Of a stretch of DNA of 64,000 nt, positions 43,812 through 52,239 are shown one piece after another (position 1 is the stretch's first letter; every line of letters begins with the position of its first letter). A program made the position numbers and the translations under genes. The stretch comes from Nicoliella spurrieriana (lineage in GTDB: Bacteria > Bacillota > Bacilli > Lactobacillales > Lactobacillaceae), in assembly GCF_023380205.1 (NCBI RefSeq), contig NZ_CP093360.1, positions 1-64,000 of the forward strand, in the 5' to 3' direction. The notes below the pieces were generated by a model, which did no database searches, was not told where the DNA came from, and was given only the letters and a program-made list of their open reading frames with translations.

Positions 43812-44036
43812 TCAATCATCTAAATAATGTTCCTCTAATTCCTTAAGGACTTGCCACATCTTTTGATGTTGAGCACTAGCGAGCGCTTGCAAGTCTCGAA
43901 TATTAATTGAAGTGGAACTAGACTGATGCTTATTAAACGACTTATGTAACGTCGTATATCCGTAACCAGAAGCTTTGGCAACCCTATAAATAGAGAGTTG
44001 ATTATCACTAAGATATTCTTTGATTTTTATTTCCAT
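43812..44036 (-). CDS. Small XRE-type HTH regulator upstream of clpL
   Basis: The 74-residue protein has one helix-turn-helix: IKEYLSDNQLSIYRVAKASG (helices 1-2), then YGYTTLHKSFNKH as recognition helix and a dimerisation helix at the end (MWQVLKELEEHYL). ATG 44036 has GAGG 9 bases upstream; an ATG two codons earlier is possible. It lies 60 bases before clpL without a terminator, so both are probably co-transcribed. It is preceded by three repeated promoter modules that are good candidates for its own operators. Confidence 0.75.
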   Translation of the reverse strand: MEIKIKEYLSDNQLSIYRVAKASGYGYTTLHKSFNKHQSSSTSINIRDLQALASAQHQKMWQVLKELEEHYLDD

Positions 44037-44060
44037 AATCATTCGCCTCGATTTGCTTCT

Positions 44061-44345
44061 ACCATAACACTTTCACAACATAACACAAGTGTAAAATAAG
44101 TAATCATTTAAAAGATAATCATAATATAAATGTATTGATCGTTTTATATTGTCATTTTATTCAATCATTCATATCTTGATTACATTTTCTATTATATCAC
44201 TTTTTTGGTATAGTACAAATATAAAGCATTTTAGATTATTAAAAATATAATTATAAATTAAGCGAATTGTTTATCAACAAACGCTTATATTTAAATTACA
44301 TGTTTAACTATATCACTTTTTGGTATAACACAAATATAAAGCATC
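44061..44345 (-). repeat. Three copies of a promoter-like module upstream of XRE-clpL
   Basis: In this gap of about 340 bases the minus strand holds three related units of about 35 bases: C (44094-44061), A (44230-44191) and B (44345-44307). Each contains a -35-like TTGTGT or TTGTAC, a spacer rich in A ending AAGTG, and a -10 (TATGGT, TATAAT, TATAGT), with 16, 16 and 15 bases between. A and B are nearly identical (TATACCAAAAA spacer). Between B and A lies an imperfect inverted repeat, AAGCG to CGCTT (44280-44254). Confidence 0.65.
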
Positions 44346-44356
44346 GTTATTCCAAA

Positions 44357-44385
44357 ATAAAAAAGAACCCTCAAATGAGAATTCT
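44357..44385 (-). terminator. Weak terminator after the 86-residue membrane protein gene
   Basis: On the minus strand AGAATTCTCA pairs imperfectly with TGAGGGTTCT and is followed by TTTTT. It begins at the stop codon of the gene ending at 44384. Confidence 0.55.
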
Positions 44386-44644
44386 AATTGCGATGATAAT
44401 CGGCCTTAATAAATCTGATTAATAAAAATATAAATACAATCAATAGGATTAAAGCGCAAACAAGGGATATCCACATTCTAAGCATTTCACCAGACGGTGT
44501 CCCTAATCGATCTGAAGCTAAATCGCCAGGGTATAAGTGGATTAGATAGTGATAATTCTTATAACAAACCCGTGCAGTGAACAGCAATAAAATTGATATA
44601 ATCGGCGAAATTACAGTTAAAATCATCAATCCATATTTTTTCAT
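44384..44644 (-). CDS. Small two-helix membrane protein
   Basis: I do not recognise this 86-residue protein. Helix 1 spans about residues 4-25, then a short exterior loop (NYHYLIHLYPGDLASDRLG), helix 2 at about residues 50-76 and a basic tail (RFIKADYHRN). ATG 44644 has GGGGGTGG 6 bases upstream; the longer frame has no ribosome binding site. It lies 50 bases after the YolD-like gene on the same strand. Function unknown. Confidence 0.65.
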   Translation of the reverse strand: MKKYGLMILTVISPIISILLLFTARVCYKNYHYLIHLYPGDLASDRLGTPSGEMLRMWISLVCALILLIVFIFLLIRFIKADYHRN

Positions 44645-44695
44645 AAGTACCACCCCCAATGGTAACTTTAATTGTAAACCAAGCTATTTCCATTA

Positions 44696-45076
44696 TCACT
44701 CATTTGAAGCTATTCGAATATTCCGGATCGCATCTAATTCAAATGATTCAATTCCATTTCGAGTCTTAATAAAGAGCTCTCCTGATTGAACTCCCTTGAT
44801 TAGCCCTCTTAACTCAACGGGCTGATTATTATTTAAATAATTAACCTGAATGATGGCACCTTGGTGCTTCGATATTAATTGAGCAATTAAGTCCTTGATT
44901 AACTGTGTTGATTGCTGAGGAAGTGGGGTCATCGCAACTAAGTGGCGCTGACTTTCAAAAGATGCCTTGTGATCACTTAGCATAAAGCCATGCCACTTCA
45001 TCATTCCACGGTCATGAAAATCATGATCGATAAACCATTGCGCCGTCTTATCATCTACCGGGTGTTTAATCATCAT
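44696..45076 (-). CDS. YolD-like protein
   Basis: The 126-residue protein carries the YolD signature DRGMMKWHGFMLSDH near residue 22 and ends in a WYL-like beta domain (QPVELRGLIKGVQSGELFIK). YolD-family proteins are nearly always encoded next to Y-family polymerases in Firmicutes, as here: the gene follows the polymerase by 9 bases. They are thought to regulate or assist the polymerase, but no activity is established. Expression should follow the LexA-type box in front of the polymerase gene. Confidence 0.8.
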   Translation of the reverse strand: MMIKHPVDDKTAQWFIDHDFHDRGMMKWHGFMLSDHKASFESQRHLVAMTPLPQQSTQLIKDLIAQLISKHQGAIIQVNYLNNNQPVELRGLIKGVQSGELFIKTRNGIESFELDAIRNIRIASNE

Positions 45077-45085
45077 ATGCCTCCA

Positions 45086-46390
45086 CTACTTAAATGAGTT
45101 TCCGCCGTTATGCCCACCAACTAATTTACTTCGTTTTTGCCTAGTAGCACCCGCCTTTAAATTATATGGATGCATAATCGCATTAACCCCAAATTTATCA
45201 CGAATTTCATCAACTAACCGGTCCAACTTTTGATGTTTCAATTGAGTATCAACCGGTTTAAATAAATCAATTTGCTCTCCCTGTCCATCAATTAGTCCAC
45301 CGTAGCTAACAGCAACGTTGCGAACGCTTTCACCGTGCCAATACTTATCAAACATCGCAATTAAATATTGAATTAGTTCGGTCGAATTATCACTGCGATC
45401 AATCCGTTTAGAATGAGCAAAGCCATCTCCTAATCCATCGGCCTGAGCTGCAAAGCTAAACCCAACGTGCAATGAAACGATCGTCGCTTGCTTATGCTGA
45501 TGCCGTAATCTAGCAGCTACTTGTTCACCAATTTCTCTGATTAACACTTTAATTTCATCAGAATGATGGTAATCGTGAGCTAACACCTGTGAATTACCGA
45601 CGCTTTTAGACTTCGCCTTAACTGGCTGATCTAACTGCGCACGATCAATGCCGTTCGCTAATGCAAATAACTGCCCACCAATGATGCCAAATTCTTGCTG
45701 CAGATAATATGGATCAGTGTGTGCTAGGTCGCCAATGGAATCAATCCCCAGCTCATTTAAATGCTTTGCAGTCCGGTTACCAATACTCCAGATCGATGAT
45801 AAGTCCCTAATGGGCCAAATATGCTGTCCAAAGCTTTCGTAGGTTAATTCACCAATCATATCATGATCATGCTTAGCTAGAATGTCTAGTGCTAGCTTTG
45901 CCTGCAGTGGATTTTCACCAATCCCAACAGTAGTATAAAGCCCCAGCTCTCTTTTCACCGCTAATTGAATATTACGGGCCACTTCTTGATGTGTTTTACC
46001 AAACAGTTTCCATGATTTACTCATATCAATAATGGATTCGTCAATCGAATATGGATAGACATCGGCTTCAGCCGCAAACTGCTTAAAGATGTTGTTAACA
46101 GCGATATTTTTTTCAATGTATAGGTTCATCCTCGGTGGGACAATAATCATTTGATCATCATGGGGAAGATCTCGTTTACGATCAACATTTTTTAAGTGAT
46201 ATCTTTTCTTAGCCATTGGTGAAGTCGCTAAAATCAAGCCACCGTTAGTGTTATCATTTTCAGATAGTACCACTAAAATGGACTTCATTGGATTTAACCC
46301 CAACTTAACACTTTCAACACTTGCATAGAATGATTTATTATCCACCACCATAAAAACGCCATGCGGCTCCTTACTATAGTCCAAGTCCAT
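45086..46390 (-). CDS. Y-family DNA polymerase (UmuC/UvrX-like)
   Basis: This 434-residue translesion polymerase has palm motifs FMVVDNKSFYASVES (metal-binding Asp) and YSIDESIIDMS, a helix-hairpin-helix region IWSIGNRTAKHLNELGIDSI, and a little-finger domain after about residue 235. It belongs to the UvrX/ImpB-like group used in SOS mutagenesis. The ribosome binding site AGGAGGAGGG abuts ATG closely (4 bases); a TTG two codons later is possible. A LexA-type operator overlaps the promoter, and the yolD-like gene follows. Typical damage-inducible operon. Confidence 0.9.
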   Translation of the reverse strand: MDLDYSKEPHGVFMVVDNKSFYASVESVKLGLNPMKSILVVLSENDNTNGGLILATSPMAKKRYHLKNVDRKRDLPHDDQMIIVPPRMNLYIEKNIAVNNIFKQFAAEADVYPYSIDESIIDMSKSWKLFGKTHQEVARNIQLAVKRELGLYTTVGIGENPLQAKLALDILAKHDHDMIGELTYESFGQHIWPIRDLSSIWSIGNRTAKHLNELGIDSIGDLAHTDPYYLQQEFGIIGGQLFALANGIDRAQLDQPVKAKSKSVGNSQVLAHDYHHSDEIKVLIREIGEQVAARLRHQHKQATIVSLHVGFSFAAQADGLGDGFAHSKRIDRSDNSTELIQYLIAMFDKYWHGESVRNVAVSYGGLIDGQGEQIDLFKPVDTQLKHQKLDRLVDEIRDKFGVNAIMHPYNLKAGATRQKRSKLVGGHNGGNSFK

Positions 46391-46404
46391 CCCTCCTCCT
46401 TATT

Positions 46405-46424
46405 ATTATACGAACAAACGTTCT
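46405..46424 (-). promoter_or_regulatory. LexA-type SOS box and -10 of the polymerase operon
   Basis: CGAACAAACGTTCT (46411-46424) matches the Gram-positive LexA box CGAAC-N4-GTTCG. On the minus strand it runs directly into TATAAT (46410-46405), 15 bases before the polymerase ATG. Bound repressor would block the promoter. Confidence 0.85.
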
Positions 46425-46443
46425 GAATTGCAATTTAAATTAA

Positions 46444-46478
46444 AAGGCCACCATTTTTTCAAATGATGGCCCTAAAAT
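46444..46478 (-). terminator. Terminator after the ABM-domain gene
   Basis: On the minus strand GGCCATCATTTG pairs with CAAATGATGGCC-like sequence (one wobble) around AAAA and is followed by TTTTAATTT. Confidence 0.8.
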
Positions 46479-46765
46479 TATTTTTTAGAATTCATAAATA
46501 GCAATTCTGGTTCCTGGGTGGTGTAATCACCAATGTGTTCCTTAAAGTTAATCAGATGGGCAGTTTGTAAGTGAGCATCTAAGTCCGCTTGACTATCCCA
46601 ATGCTCCAAAATTAAATATTGATTTTCATTGTTAACATCTTGATAATGACCATAAGCTAAATTACCATCGTCCATTAGTGATTTTTCAACCAAATCACCA
46701 ATAAATTTAAGATACTCATCCCGCTTATTAGGATCAATCGTAATTCTAACGTTTACAACTATCAT
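46478..46765 (-). CDS. ABM-domain protein (YgiN-like monooxygenase)
   Basis: This 95-residue antibiotic-biosynthesis-monooxygenase fold protein has VNVRITIDPNKRDEYLKFI at the start, then YGHYQDVNNENQYLILEHW and the ending HLQTAHLINFKEHIGDYT. Small ABM proteins act as dimers and include the quinol monooxygenase YgiN and heme-degrading enzymes; this one lacks the heme-binding pattern seen in IsdG. ATG 46765 (second of two adjacent ATG) has GGGAG 8 bases upstream. It is separated by 55 bases from the decayed MFS gene. Confidence 0.8.
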   Translation of the reverse strand: MIVVNVRITIDPNKRDEYLKFIGDLVEKSLMDDGNLAYGHYQDVNNENQYLILEHWDSQADLDAHLQTAHLINFKEHIGDYTTQEPELLFMNSKK

Positions 46766-46823
46766 CATATAATCTCCCTTTTTTATAAGATAACTTAATT
46801 TTATCACAACCAATTTAAAATCA

Positions 46824-47311
46824 TTAATGATTAAATATGTTAATGTTTAGTGCCATTGTCAATGGGATTCCAATTAAAATACTCATCCAAGTCATTTGCT
46901 GATGATAAACTAATAGTACCCCGCCAAAAGTAATCACAGTCCCAATTAATAGCAGGGTCGCATTGGCAAAGTGGTTAATTAATTTCGATTGAACATACCC
47001 AAATATAAATTGAGGAATTGTCTCTGGCATAAAACCAATTGCAGCCATTAATGGTGTAAAACCATAGTAGTGTTGCATTGCTTGTGGAACTAAAAAGAAA
47101 TCAGAAATCATCACTCTAATGTAGAAGAATCGCCCAATCGGCCACCTAATAAAAGTAAACTACCAAACATTAACGCATAGATATTAGTAATCCAAGCAAC
47201 CATATGCGAATCCATCCCTAAGTCTAAAGCAATTTCCACGGTACTGGTGAATACGACCGAATTATCTAATAAAATGATAAAGTAATTGATTAAAATAATG
47301 GACAGGATCAT
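46824..47311 (-). pseudogene. Remnant of a DHA2-type MFS efflux gene
   Basis: Two overlapping frames together make a broken transporter. The first (47311-47111) encodes helix 1-2 of a DHA2 pump (NYFIILLDNSVVFTSTVEIA to GGRLGD) and stops right after. The second (47114-46824) encodes a later part (FFLVPQAMQHYYGFTPLMAAIGFMPETI). Roughly 200 residues between them and the C-terminal part are missing, so an internal deletion plus loss of the end has occurred. The divergent MerR regulator remains intact. Confidence 0.8.
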
Positions 47312-47374
47312 TCTAAAACGATTCTTGCTTTCTATTCACTTCACCACTCAATGGATTTGATAATTAATTCTATT

Positions 47375-47394
47375 CCTTAAATTGAACTTTAAGG
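47375..47394. promoter_or_regulatory. Inverted repeat between the MFS remnant and merR
   Basis: CCTTAAA-TTGAAC-TTTAAGG has perfect 7-base arms. It lies about 65 bases upstream of the MFS remnant start and is a candidate operator of the MerR protein for the lost pump. Confidence 0.5.
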
Positions 47395-47410
47395 CAAGCA
47401 AGAATGAAGG

Positions 47411-47441
47411 TTGCGTTCAAGTCAACTTTAAAGTGTATAGT
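47411..47441 (+). promoter_or_regulatory. MerR-type promoter with 19-base spacer
   Basis: TTGCGT (47411-47416) and TATAGT (47436-47441) are 19 bases apart, the long spacing typical of MerR-activated promoters, with an ACTTTAAAGT palindrome inside the spacer. It drives the merR-like gene itself. Confidence 0.65.
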
Positions 47442-47466
47442 TAATAATGTGAAAGGGGTGAACTAT

Positions 47467-47868
47467 ATGAATATTAAACAAGTTAGTGAAATTACCAAGG
47501 TACCAGCATCAACGATTAGATATTACGAAAAAGAACACATCATTCCACCATTAGAACGGAATAACGTCGGCGTTCGCAATTTTGATGAACATTTGATCAG
47601 AAGAATCAATTTTGCAAAGACGATGCGTGCTGCCGGAATGGAAATTGCGGCGCTAAAAAAATACATTTACCTATTTGATAAGGTCCCGAATAGTCAAAAT
47701 GAACAATTAGAATTACTTAAACAGCAACGAACAATTATGACTAATAAACGTGATGATATTCAAATAGCAATTAACCATCTCAATTATAAAATTGAACACT
47801 TTGCTGATCACATGATGACATCAGAACATGAACTTAGTGAATTAAAACAGCAGCGCAAAAAAGATTAA
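47467..47868 (+). CDS. MerR family transcriptional regulator
   Basis: The 133-residue protein has a winged HTH start (KQVSEITKVPASTIRYYEKE, wing VGVRNFDEHLIRRI), helix RAAGMEIAALKKYIYL and a long coiled-coil for dimerisation (about residues 80-120). The effector part is short and has no cysteines, so it is not a metal sensor; it resembles the AdhR/YraB type. ATG 47467 has GAAAGGGG 8 bases upstream; the longer frame would run through its own promoter. It probably controlled the pump that is now a remnant next to it. Confidence 0.88.
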   Translation: MNIKQVSEITKVPASTIRYYEKEHIIPPLERNNVGVRNFDEHLIRRINFAKTMRAAGMEIAALKKYIYLFDKVPNSQNEQLELLKQQRTIMTNKRDDIQIAINHLNYKIEHFADHMMTSEHELSELKQQRKKD

Positions 47869-47889
47869 TTAGCATCAATTATTCACATT

Positions 47890-47938
47890 AAAAAATCCAA
47901 AGCGGCAACTTAACATTACCACTTTGGACTTTTTAATT
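47890..47938. terminator. Bidirectional terminator
   Basis: AAAAATCCAAAGCGG pairs with CCACTTTGGACTTTTT with one wobble and one mismatch, loop about 15. It lies between the convergent merR and glnQ genes. Confidence 0.8.
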
Positions 47939-47947
47939 TAAACAGAA

Positions 47948-48676
47948 TTAAAGGACTTTTTCTAAGAATGATCTTAGTCGAGCATTTTTAGGATGGTTAA
48001 AGATATCATCAGGAGTGCCTGATTCCAAAATCTTACCATCATCGACAAACACTACCCGATCAGCAACTTCACGAGCGAATCCCATTTCATGAGTAACTAC
48101 GACCATTGTCATTCCTTCTTTAGCTAGTTGCTTCATTACCTGAAGCACATCACCAACCATTTCAGGATCCAACGCACTAGTTGGTTCATCAAATAACATG
48201 ATATCCGGTTTCATTGCCAATGCTCGTGCAATCGCAACCCGTTGTTTTTGCCCACCGGATAAGGATTGCACCTTAGCATCAAATTTTTGTGAAAGGTTAA
48301 CTACATCTAATAGGCGTTTAGCTTGATCAGCAGCCTCTTCCTTATTTTCACGCTTTAATTCTACCGGTGCCAACATAATGTTTTGCCCCACTGATAAGTT
48401 ATTAAATAGGTTAAAGTGTTGAAACACCATTCCGATATTTTCACGAACCTTATTCATATCAGTCTTCGGATCTGAAATGTCCTTACCATCAATCACGACA
48501 GAACCAGAAGTTGGTTCCTCTAGTTTGTTAAGCGTTCTTAATAGCGTACTCTTCCCAGAACCAGATGGTCCAATAATAACAACCACTTCATTCTTTTCAA
48601 CTTGAAAGTTAACACCCTTTAAAACGTGGTTACTACCGTAACTCTTTACCAAGTCCTTAACATCTACCATAATCAT
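47948..48676 (-). CDS. glnQ: Amino acid ABC transporter ATP-binding protein GlnQ
   Basis: This 242-residue polar amino acid ATPase has Walker [16 protein letters not shown], signature [16 protein letters not shown], Walker [17 protein letters not shown] and the switch His in [16 protein letters not shown]. It pairs with the membrane protein encoded just upstream; its ATG overlaps the glnP stop by 4 bases (ATGA), so translation is coupled. It energises uptake of glutamine or a related amino acid. Confidence 0.92.
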   Translation of the reverse strand: MIMVDVKDLVKSYGSNHVLKGVNFQVEKNEVVVIIGPSGSGKSTLLRTLNKLEEPTSGSVVIDGKDISDPKTDMNKVRENIGMVFQHFNLFNNLSVGQNIMLAPVELKRENKEEAADQAKRLLDVVNLSQKFDAKVQSLSGGQKQRVAIARALAMKPDIMLFDEPTSALDPEMVGDVLQVMKQLAKEGMTMVVVTHEMGFAREVADRVVFVDDGKILESGTPDDIFNHPKNARLRSFLEKVL

Positions 48677-50112
48677 AATCTAGTTCTCCTTTCGCCCCAA
48701 TTTGATAACCAGGTCAATAACGTGATCACGATCAAGTAAATCAAAGCAATAATTGTCCAGACCTTAAATCCTTCCAAGTTTCTTGCAATAATGATTTTAC
48801 CAGTTTGGGTCAATTCTAGAATCCCAATAATCGATAAGATGGAAGTATCCTTTAGGGTGATAATAAATTGGTTAATAAATGATGGAATAATTAACTTAAT
48901 TCCCTGTGGTAGGATGACCTTAAACATCGATTTCGAGAATGGTAACCCTAAACTACGAGCAGCTTCCATTTGTCCACTATCAACGGAGTTAATTCCACCA
49001 CGAACAAAGGCAGCAATGTAGGCCCCTTCATTGAACATCAAGGTGACAACCCCGGCAATAAAGGCAGGAATCTTAGTCCCAGTCAACGTAGGAATCCCAG
49101 TATAGATAAATAACGCTAAGACCAGCAATGGTAATCCACGGAAAATGTAGATCAAGGTACTTGATAGTCCCTGGAAGAACTTATATGGTAGCACTCCCAA
49201 GAGTCCTACAACCACTCCAAATAGGGTTGCAAAGATGATGGAAACGATACTTAACCACAGTGTTTGTTTAAACCCACTCCATAGGAAGCCCTTATTTTGC
49301 TTTAAGATTCCAATGAATGAGTGATCACTAGAATTAGCATTAGTGCCCTTACTTTCAAGGTAGTGATCCACAATCTTCTTGTACTCACCGTTCTTTTGTA
49401 AGTTAGCTAGTCCCTTATTGAACTTAGCGAGCAATACCTTGTTTTTACCCTTATCAACGGCAAATCCATATGAACCACTTTCAGCAGGCTTAGTAACGAT
49501 TGCAAGTTTAGTTCCCTGCTTGATACTGTACTTCATAACTGGTTCATCTTCGAAACAAGCTGCTGAATTTCCAGTTAAAACATCTTGGTACATATTATTA
49601 GAATCATCAAAGGTAATTACCTTAAAGCCGTACTTTTTCTTTAAGCTATTCGCATAAGCAGCTCCAGAAGTCCCAGTCTTAACGGCAACCTTCTTACCAC
49701 GTAATTGGCTTAGGTTCTTAATACTGCCGCCCTGCTTAACCGCCATTACGACTCCAGACTTGTAATAAGGTTTGGAAAAATCAAACGTTTGGGCCCGTTC
49801 TGGAGTAATGTTCATCCCAGCAATCACACCATCAATTTGCCCAGACTGAGTCGCTTGGACAGCTGCATTAAACCCAATTGGCTTAATGTTAACCTTAAAT
49901 CCTTGATTCTTAGCAATTGCCTTCATCAAATCAATATCAATTCCGACATACTTGTTTTGATCATTCGCAAATTCGAATGGTGGAAACGTAACATCGGTCC
50001 CGATTTGATATGTCTTCTCTGCATGGGCAACTGGGTTTGCGACCCCGACCCCAATTAATAGCGAAACAAAGGCTATTAACATTGCATTAAAGAGTAACCT
50101 GAATTTTTTCAT
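48673..50112 (-). CDS. glnP: Fused substrate-binding/permease protein GlnP
   Basis: The 479-residue protein has a signal peptide to about residue 31, then one solute-binding domain ([19 protein letters not shown] to DHYLES, about residues 35-255) and a permease domain with five helices (about 270-479). The permease carries the HisM/GlnP EAA loop [20 protein letters not shown]. The GlnP of Lactococcus has two binding domains; this one has one. Substrates are probably Gln, Glu or Asn but the pocket was not analysed. Two related palindromes lie in its leader and upstream of the promoter. Confidence 0.9.
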   Translation of the reverse strand: MKKFRLLFNAMLIAFVSLLIGVGVANPVAHAEKTYQIGTDVTFPPFEFANDQNKYVGIDIDLMKAIAKNQGFKVNIKPIGFNAAVQATQSGQIDGVIAGMNITPERAQTFDFSKPYYKSGVVMAVKQGGSIKNLSQLRGKKVAVKTGTSGAAYANSLKKKYGFKVITFDDSNNMYQDVLTGNSAACFEDEPVMKYSIKQGTKLAIVTKPAESGSYGFAVDKGKNKVLLAKFNKGLANLQKNGEYKKIVDHYLESKGTNANSSDHSFIGILKQNKGFLWSGFKQTLWLSIVSIIFATLFGVVVGLLGVLPYKFFQGLSSTLIYIFRGLPLLVLALFIYTGIPTLTGTKIPAFIAGVVTLMFNEGAYIAAFVRGGINSVDSGQMEAARSLGLPFSKSMFKVILPQGIKLIIPSFINQFIITLKDTSILSIIGILELTQTGKIIIARNLEGFKVWTIIALIYLIVITLLTWLSNWGERRTRL

Positions 50113-50127
50113 GCTGATAATCCCCTT

Positions 50128-50216
50128 TATGTAACTAAAGTTACATATTTTTAATTTATATATTATATCTTAGCAGACTTTTTAAGATTTGTATACGATT
50201 GATGTAACATAACATC
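50128..50216 (-). promoter_or_regulatory. Promoter region of glnPQ with two related palindromes
   Basis: TATAAT at 50167-50162 (minus strand) lies between two palindromes that share ATGTAAC/GTTACAT. One is a perfect TATGTAAC-TAAA-GTTACATA at 50128-50147, next to the ribosome binding site. The other is GATGT-N6-ACATC at 50201-50216, upstream of the promoter. They resemble GlnR/TnrA boxes (TGTNA-N7-TNACA) but the first has a spacer of 6. Confidence 0.5.
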
Positions 50217-50299
50217 ACACCAGCTTCGTTCAAATTAGTAAATAAATCGCTTTCAATCTTGATTTAATAGCATTTTAACTCAGAACTAATTTTTTTAAT

Positions 50300-50342
50300 A
50301 ATCAAAAAGCAGCCAACTAGCATAGCGCTAATTAGTTGCTTA
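50300..50342 (-). terminator. Terminator after the aminotransferase gene
   Basis: On the minus strand AGCAACTAATTAGC pairs imperfectly with GCTAGTTGGCTGCT and is followed by TTTTTGA. Confidence 0.7.
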
Positions 50343-50346
50343 ACGT

Positions 50347-51513
50347 TTACTCGTGTTTCTTAACAAAATCTTGAATTCGTTTTACCGCTTCAGTTAAATC
50401 TTCGGTACTAGCAGCATAACTTAATCTAAAGCTGCCTTCACCACCAGGACCAAACCCAACTCCTGGAACTACTCCAACACGTGCTTCCTTGGCTAAGGCT
50501 AACCCAAACTTCATGCTATCACCGTTAAACGATTTTGGAACCGATGCAAAGATATAAAAGGCTCCTTCAGGATGTGAACTAGTCAATCCAGCTGCCTTTA
50601 AGCCCTTCATTACAAGGTCGCGACGCTGAATATAGACTTGCTTCATTGGCTCAGCATCATTCCGTCCGTTATTAAAAGCCTCGATGGCTGCGTATTGCGC
50701 ATTAGCGGTGAGACTAAAACTAGCAAACATATGCATTTTAAAAATTTCAGATAAAAGCGTTGGCTTAGCAAACACGATTCCGATTCGCCATCCAGTCATT
50801 GCGTGGGATTTCGATAATCCATTAAAAGTAATGGTTTGATCAGGAAGTAACCTAGCAAATGAAAAATGCGCATGATCGTAAGTTAGTTCACTATAAATCT
50901 CATCACTAATTACCACCACATCGTAGGCCTTGATCACATCCGCTAATGCGGTTAACTCATCTTGATCATACGTTACCCCAGTTGGGTTACTAGGGTAATT
51001 CAAAATAATCGCCTTTGCCTTATCGTGGGTAGCCAAAGTTTGCTTTAGCTTTTCCGGGGTTAATTTGAAGCCATCATTAGAAGTATCAATAAATACGGGA
51101 CGGCCACCAGGAACCTTTACTACTGATTCATAGACGGGGAATGCAGGCGTTGGAATAATGACTTCATCACCCGGGTTCAAAATTGCTAAAAAGGTACATA
51201 GCATTGCCTCACTAACTCCAGCGGTAGCTAGGACCTCACTGTCCGGATCATAATTAAGTCCGTACTTATCATGGACATAGTCTGCAGCTGCCCGTCTTAA
51301 TGCAGGCAGCCCCTGTGGATTAGTATAGTGGCTTTGGTTCTGTTCAATCGCTTGAATTGCAGCTTCTTTGACGTGTTCAGGTGTACTAAAATCTGGTTCA
51401 CCAAGCGTTAATGGAATTAACCCTTCAATTCCAGCTACTTGATTGTTGAATGTTGAAATTGCATCCGGTTGAATTGATCCAGCACCCCTACTAACAAATT
51501 GCTTTAAATCCAT
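50347..51513 (-). CDS. PLP-dependent class I/II aminotransferase
   Basis: This 388-residue fold-type I aminotransferase has LTLGEPDFSTPEHVKEAA at the start and the cofactor-binding NYPSNPTGVTY and SDEIYSELTYD. The Schiff-base lysine lies in FNGLSKSHAMTGWRIG. It belongs to the PatA/AraT-like group, where members act on aromatic amino acids or on acetyl-diaminopimelate; the choice cannot be made here. Monocistronic with own terminator, 230 bases upstream of glnPQ. Confidence 0.88.
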   Translation of the reverse strand: MDLKQFVSRGAGSIQPDAISTFNNQVAGIEGLIPLTLGEPDFSTPEHVKEAAIQAIEQNQSHYTNPQGLPALRRAAADYVHDKYGLNYDPDSEVLATAGVSEAMLCTFLAILNPGDEVIIPTPAFPVYESVVKVPGGRPVFIDTSNDGFKLTPEKLKQTLATHDKAKAIILNYPSNPTGVTYDQDELTALADVIKAYDVVVISDEIYSELTYDHAHFSFARLLPDQTITFNGLSKSHAMTGWRIGIVFAKPTLLSEIFKMHMFASFSLTANAQYAAIEAFNNGRNDAEPMKQVYIQRRDLVMKGLKAAGLTSSHPEGAFYIFASVPKSFNGDSMKFGLALAKEARVGVVPGVGFGPGGEGSFRLSYAASTEDLTEAVKRIQDFVKKHE

Positions 51514-51601
51514 TTAATTACCCCCGAAAATACATTTAATATAATTTTAATTATTCTAGCATTAAAATTTAATATTTTCAAATTAAAACCATGTTAGATG
51601 A

Positions 51602-52117
51602 TTAATTATCATCTAACATTGGAAATTGCTTAGTAGTAAATATTTGATCCAACACTAGGTAGTCGTTAAACATATCATACGGATTCCCGTTAAAGCGGTT
51701 CCAAGTTAAAATCGATGAAATTTTACCCATGGCCCAAATATTATCAGCATCCTGCATATCTTGAACGAATAATTCAAAAAAACAATCTGCAAACACCTTT
51801 GAAAACTCAGCATCACGACTTTGAAAATCGAATATTTTCTGATATGAAGTATCATATAAGCCCCTAATGACAATAAAGGGATGCTTACTAAACATTGAAA
51901 CGTCAACATCATTACTAGCTTCGTTCAAGGAATAAATAATGAACCGATGTAATAAATTATATTTATCATCAAAATGATGGTAAAACGTATTGCGATGAAT
52001 CAATGCCTTTTGCGCAATTTGGTTGACTGTAATATCTGAAAATAACTCGGTCTTTAATAAGTTTCTAAGCGCCTGAAAAACAATTAAGTCAGTTCGTTGT
52101 CTTCTAAAATCAGTCAT
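51602..52117 (-). CDS. TetR/AcrR family regulator
   Basis: The 171-residue protein has an N-terminal HTH (FSDITVNQIAQKALIHRNTFYHHF, residues about 26-49), which is the typical TetR pattern ending in T-F-Y-x-H-F. The C-terminal part is of the short TetR_C_7 kind, helical without a recognised ligand motif. It is divergent from the MMPL transporter gene with about 120 bases between, so it very likely represses it. A TTGACT -35 candidate for the transporter lies at 52138 and is probably covered by the operator. Confidence 0.87.
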   Translation of the reverse strand: MTDFRRQRTDLIVFQALRNLLKTELFSDITVNQIAQKALIHRNTFYHHFDDKYNLLHRFIIYSLNEASNDVDVSMFSKHPFIVIRGLYDTSYQKIFDFQSRDAEFSKVFADCFFELFVQDMQDADNIWAMGKISSILTWNRFNGNPYDMFNDYLVLDQIFTTKQFPMLDDN

Positions 52118-52239
52118 TATTTTGTATACTTTCCTCCTTTTGACTACTTTTTGTGCACTATCACTATATTATCCATTCTACACCAATCTTTAGTAATTTA
52201 TAATTGCTTATAAACATGTTAAGAAAGAAGTTGAGAAAA

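Noticed and set aside
43752-44200. CtsR or CIRCE operator for clpL
   Set aside because: No GGTCAAA repeats and no TTAGCACTC/GAGTGCTAA pair could be found on either strand.
44191-44345. Repeats near clpL as a CRISPR array
   Set aside because: Only three imperfect copies with unequal spacing, no cas genes, and each copy contains promoter elements; promoter modules explain them better.
46824-47311. Two separate small membrane protein genes
   Set aside because: Both frames read as parts of one DHA2 MFS transporter in the right order, so a broken gene is the simpler explanation.
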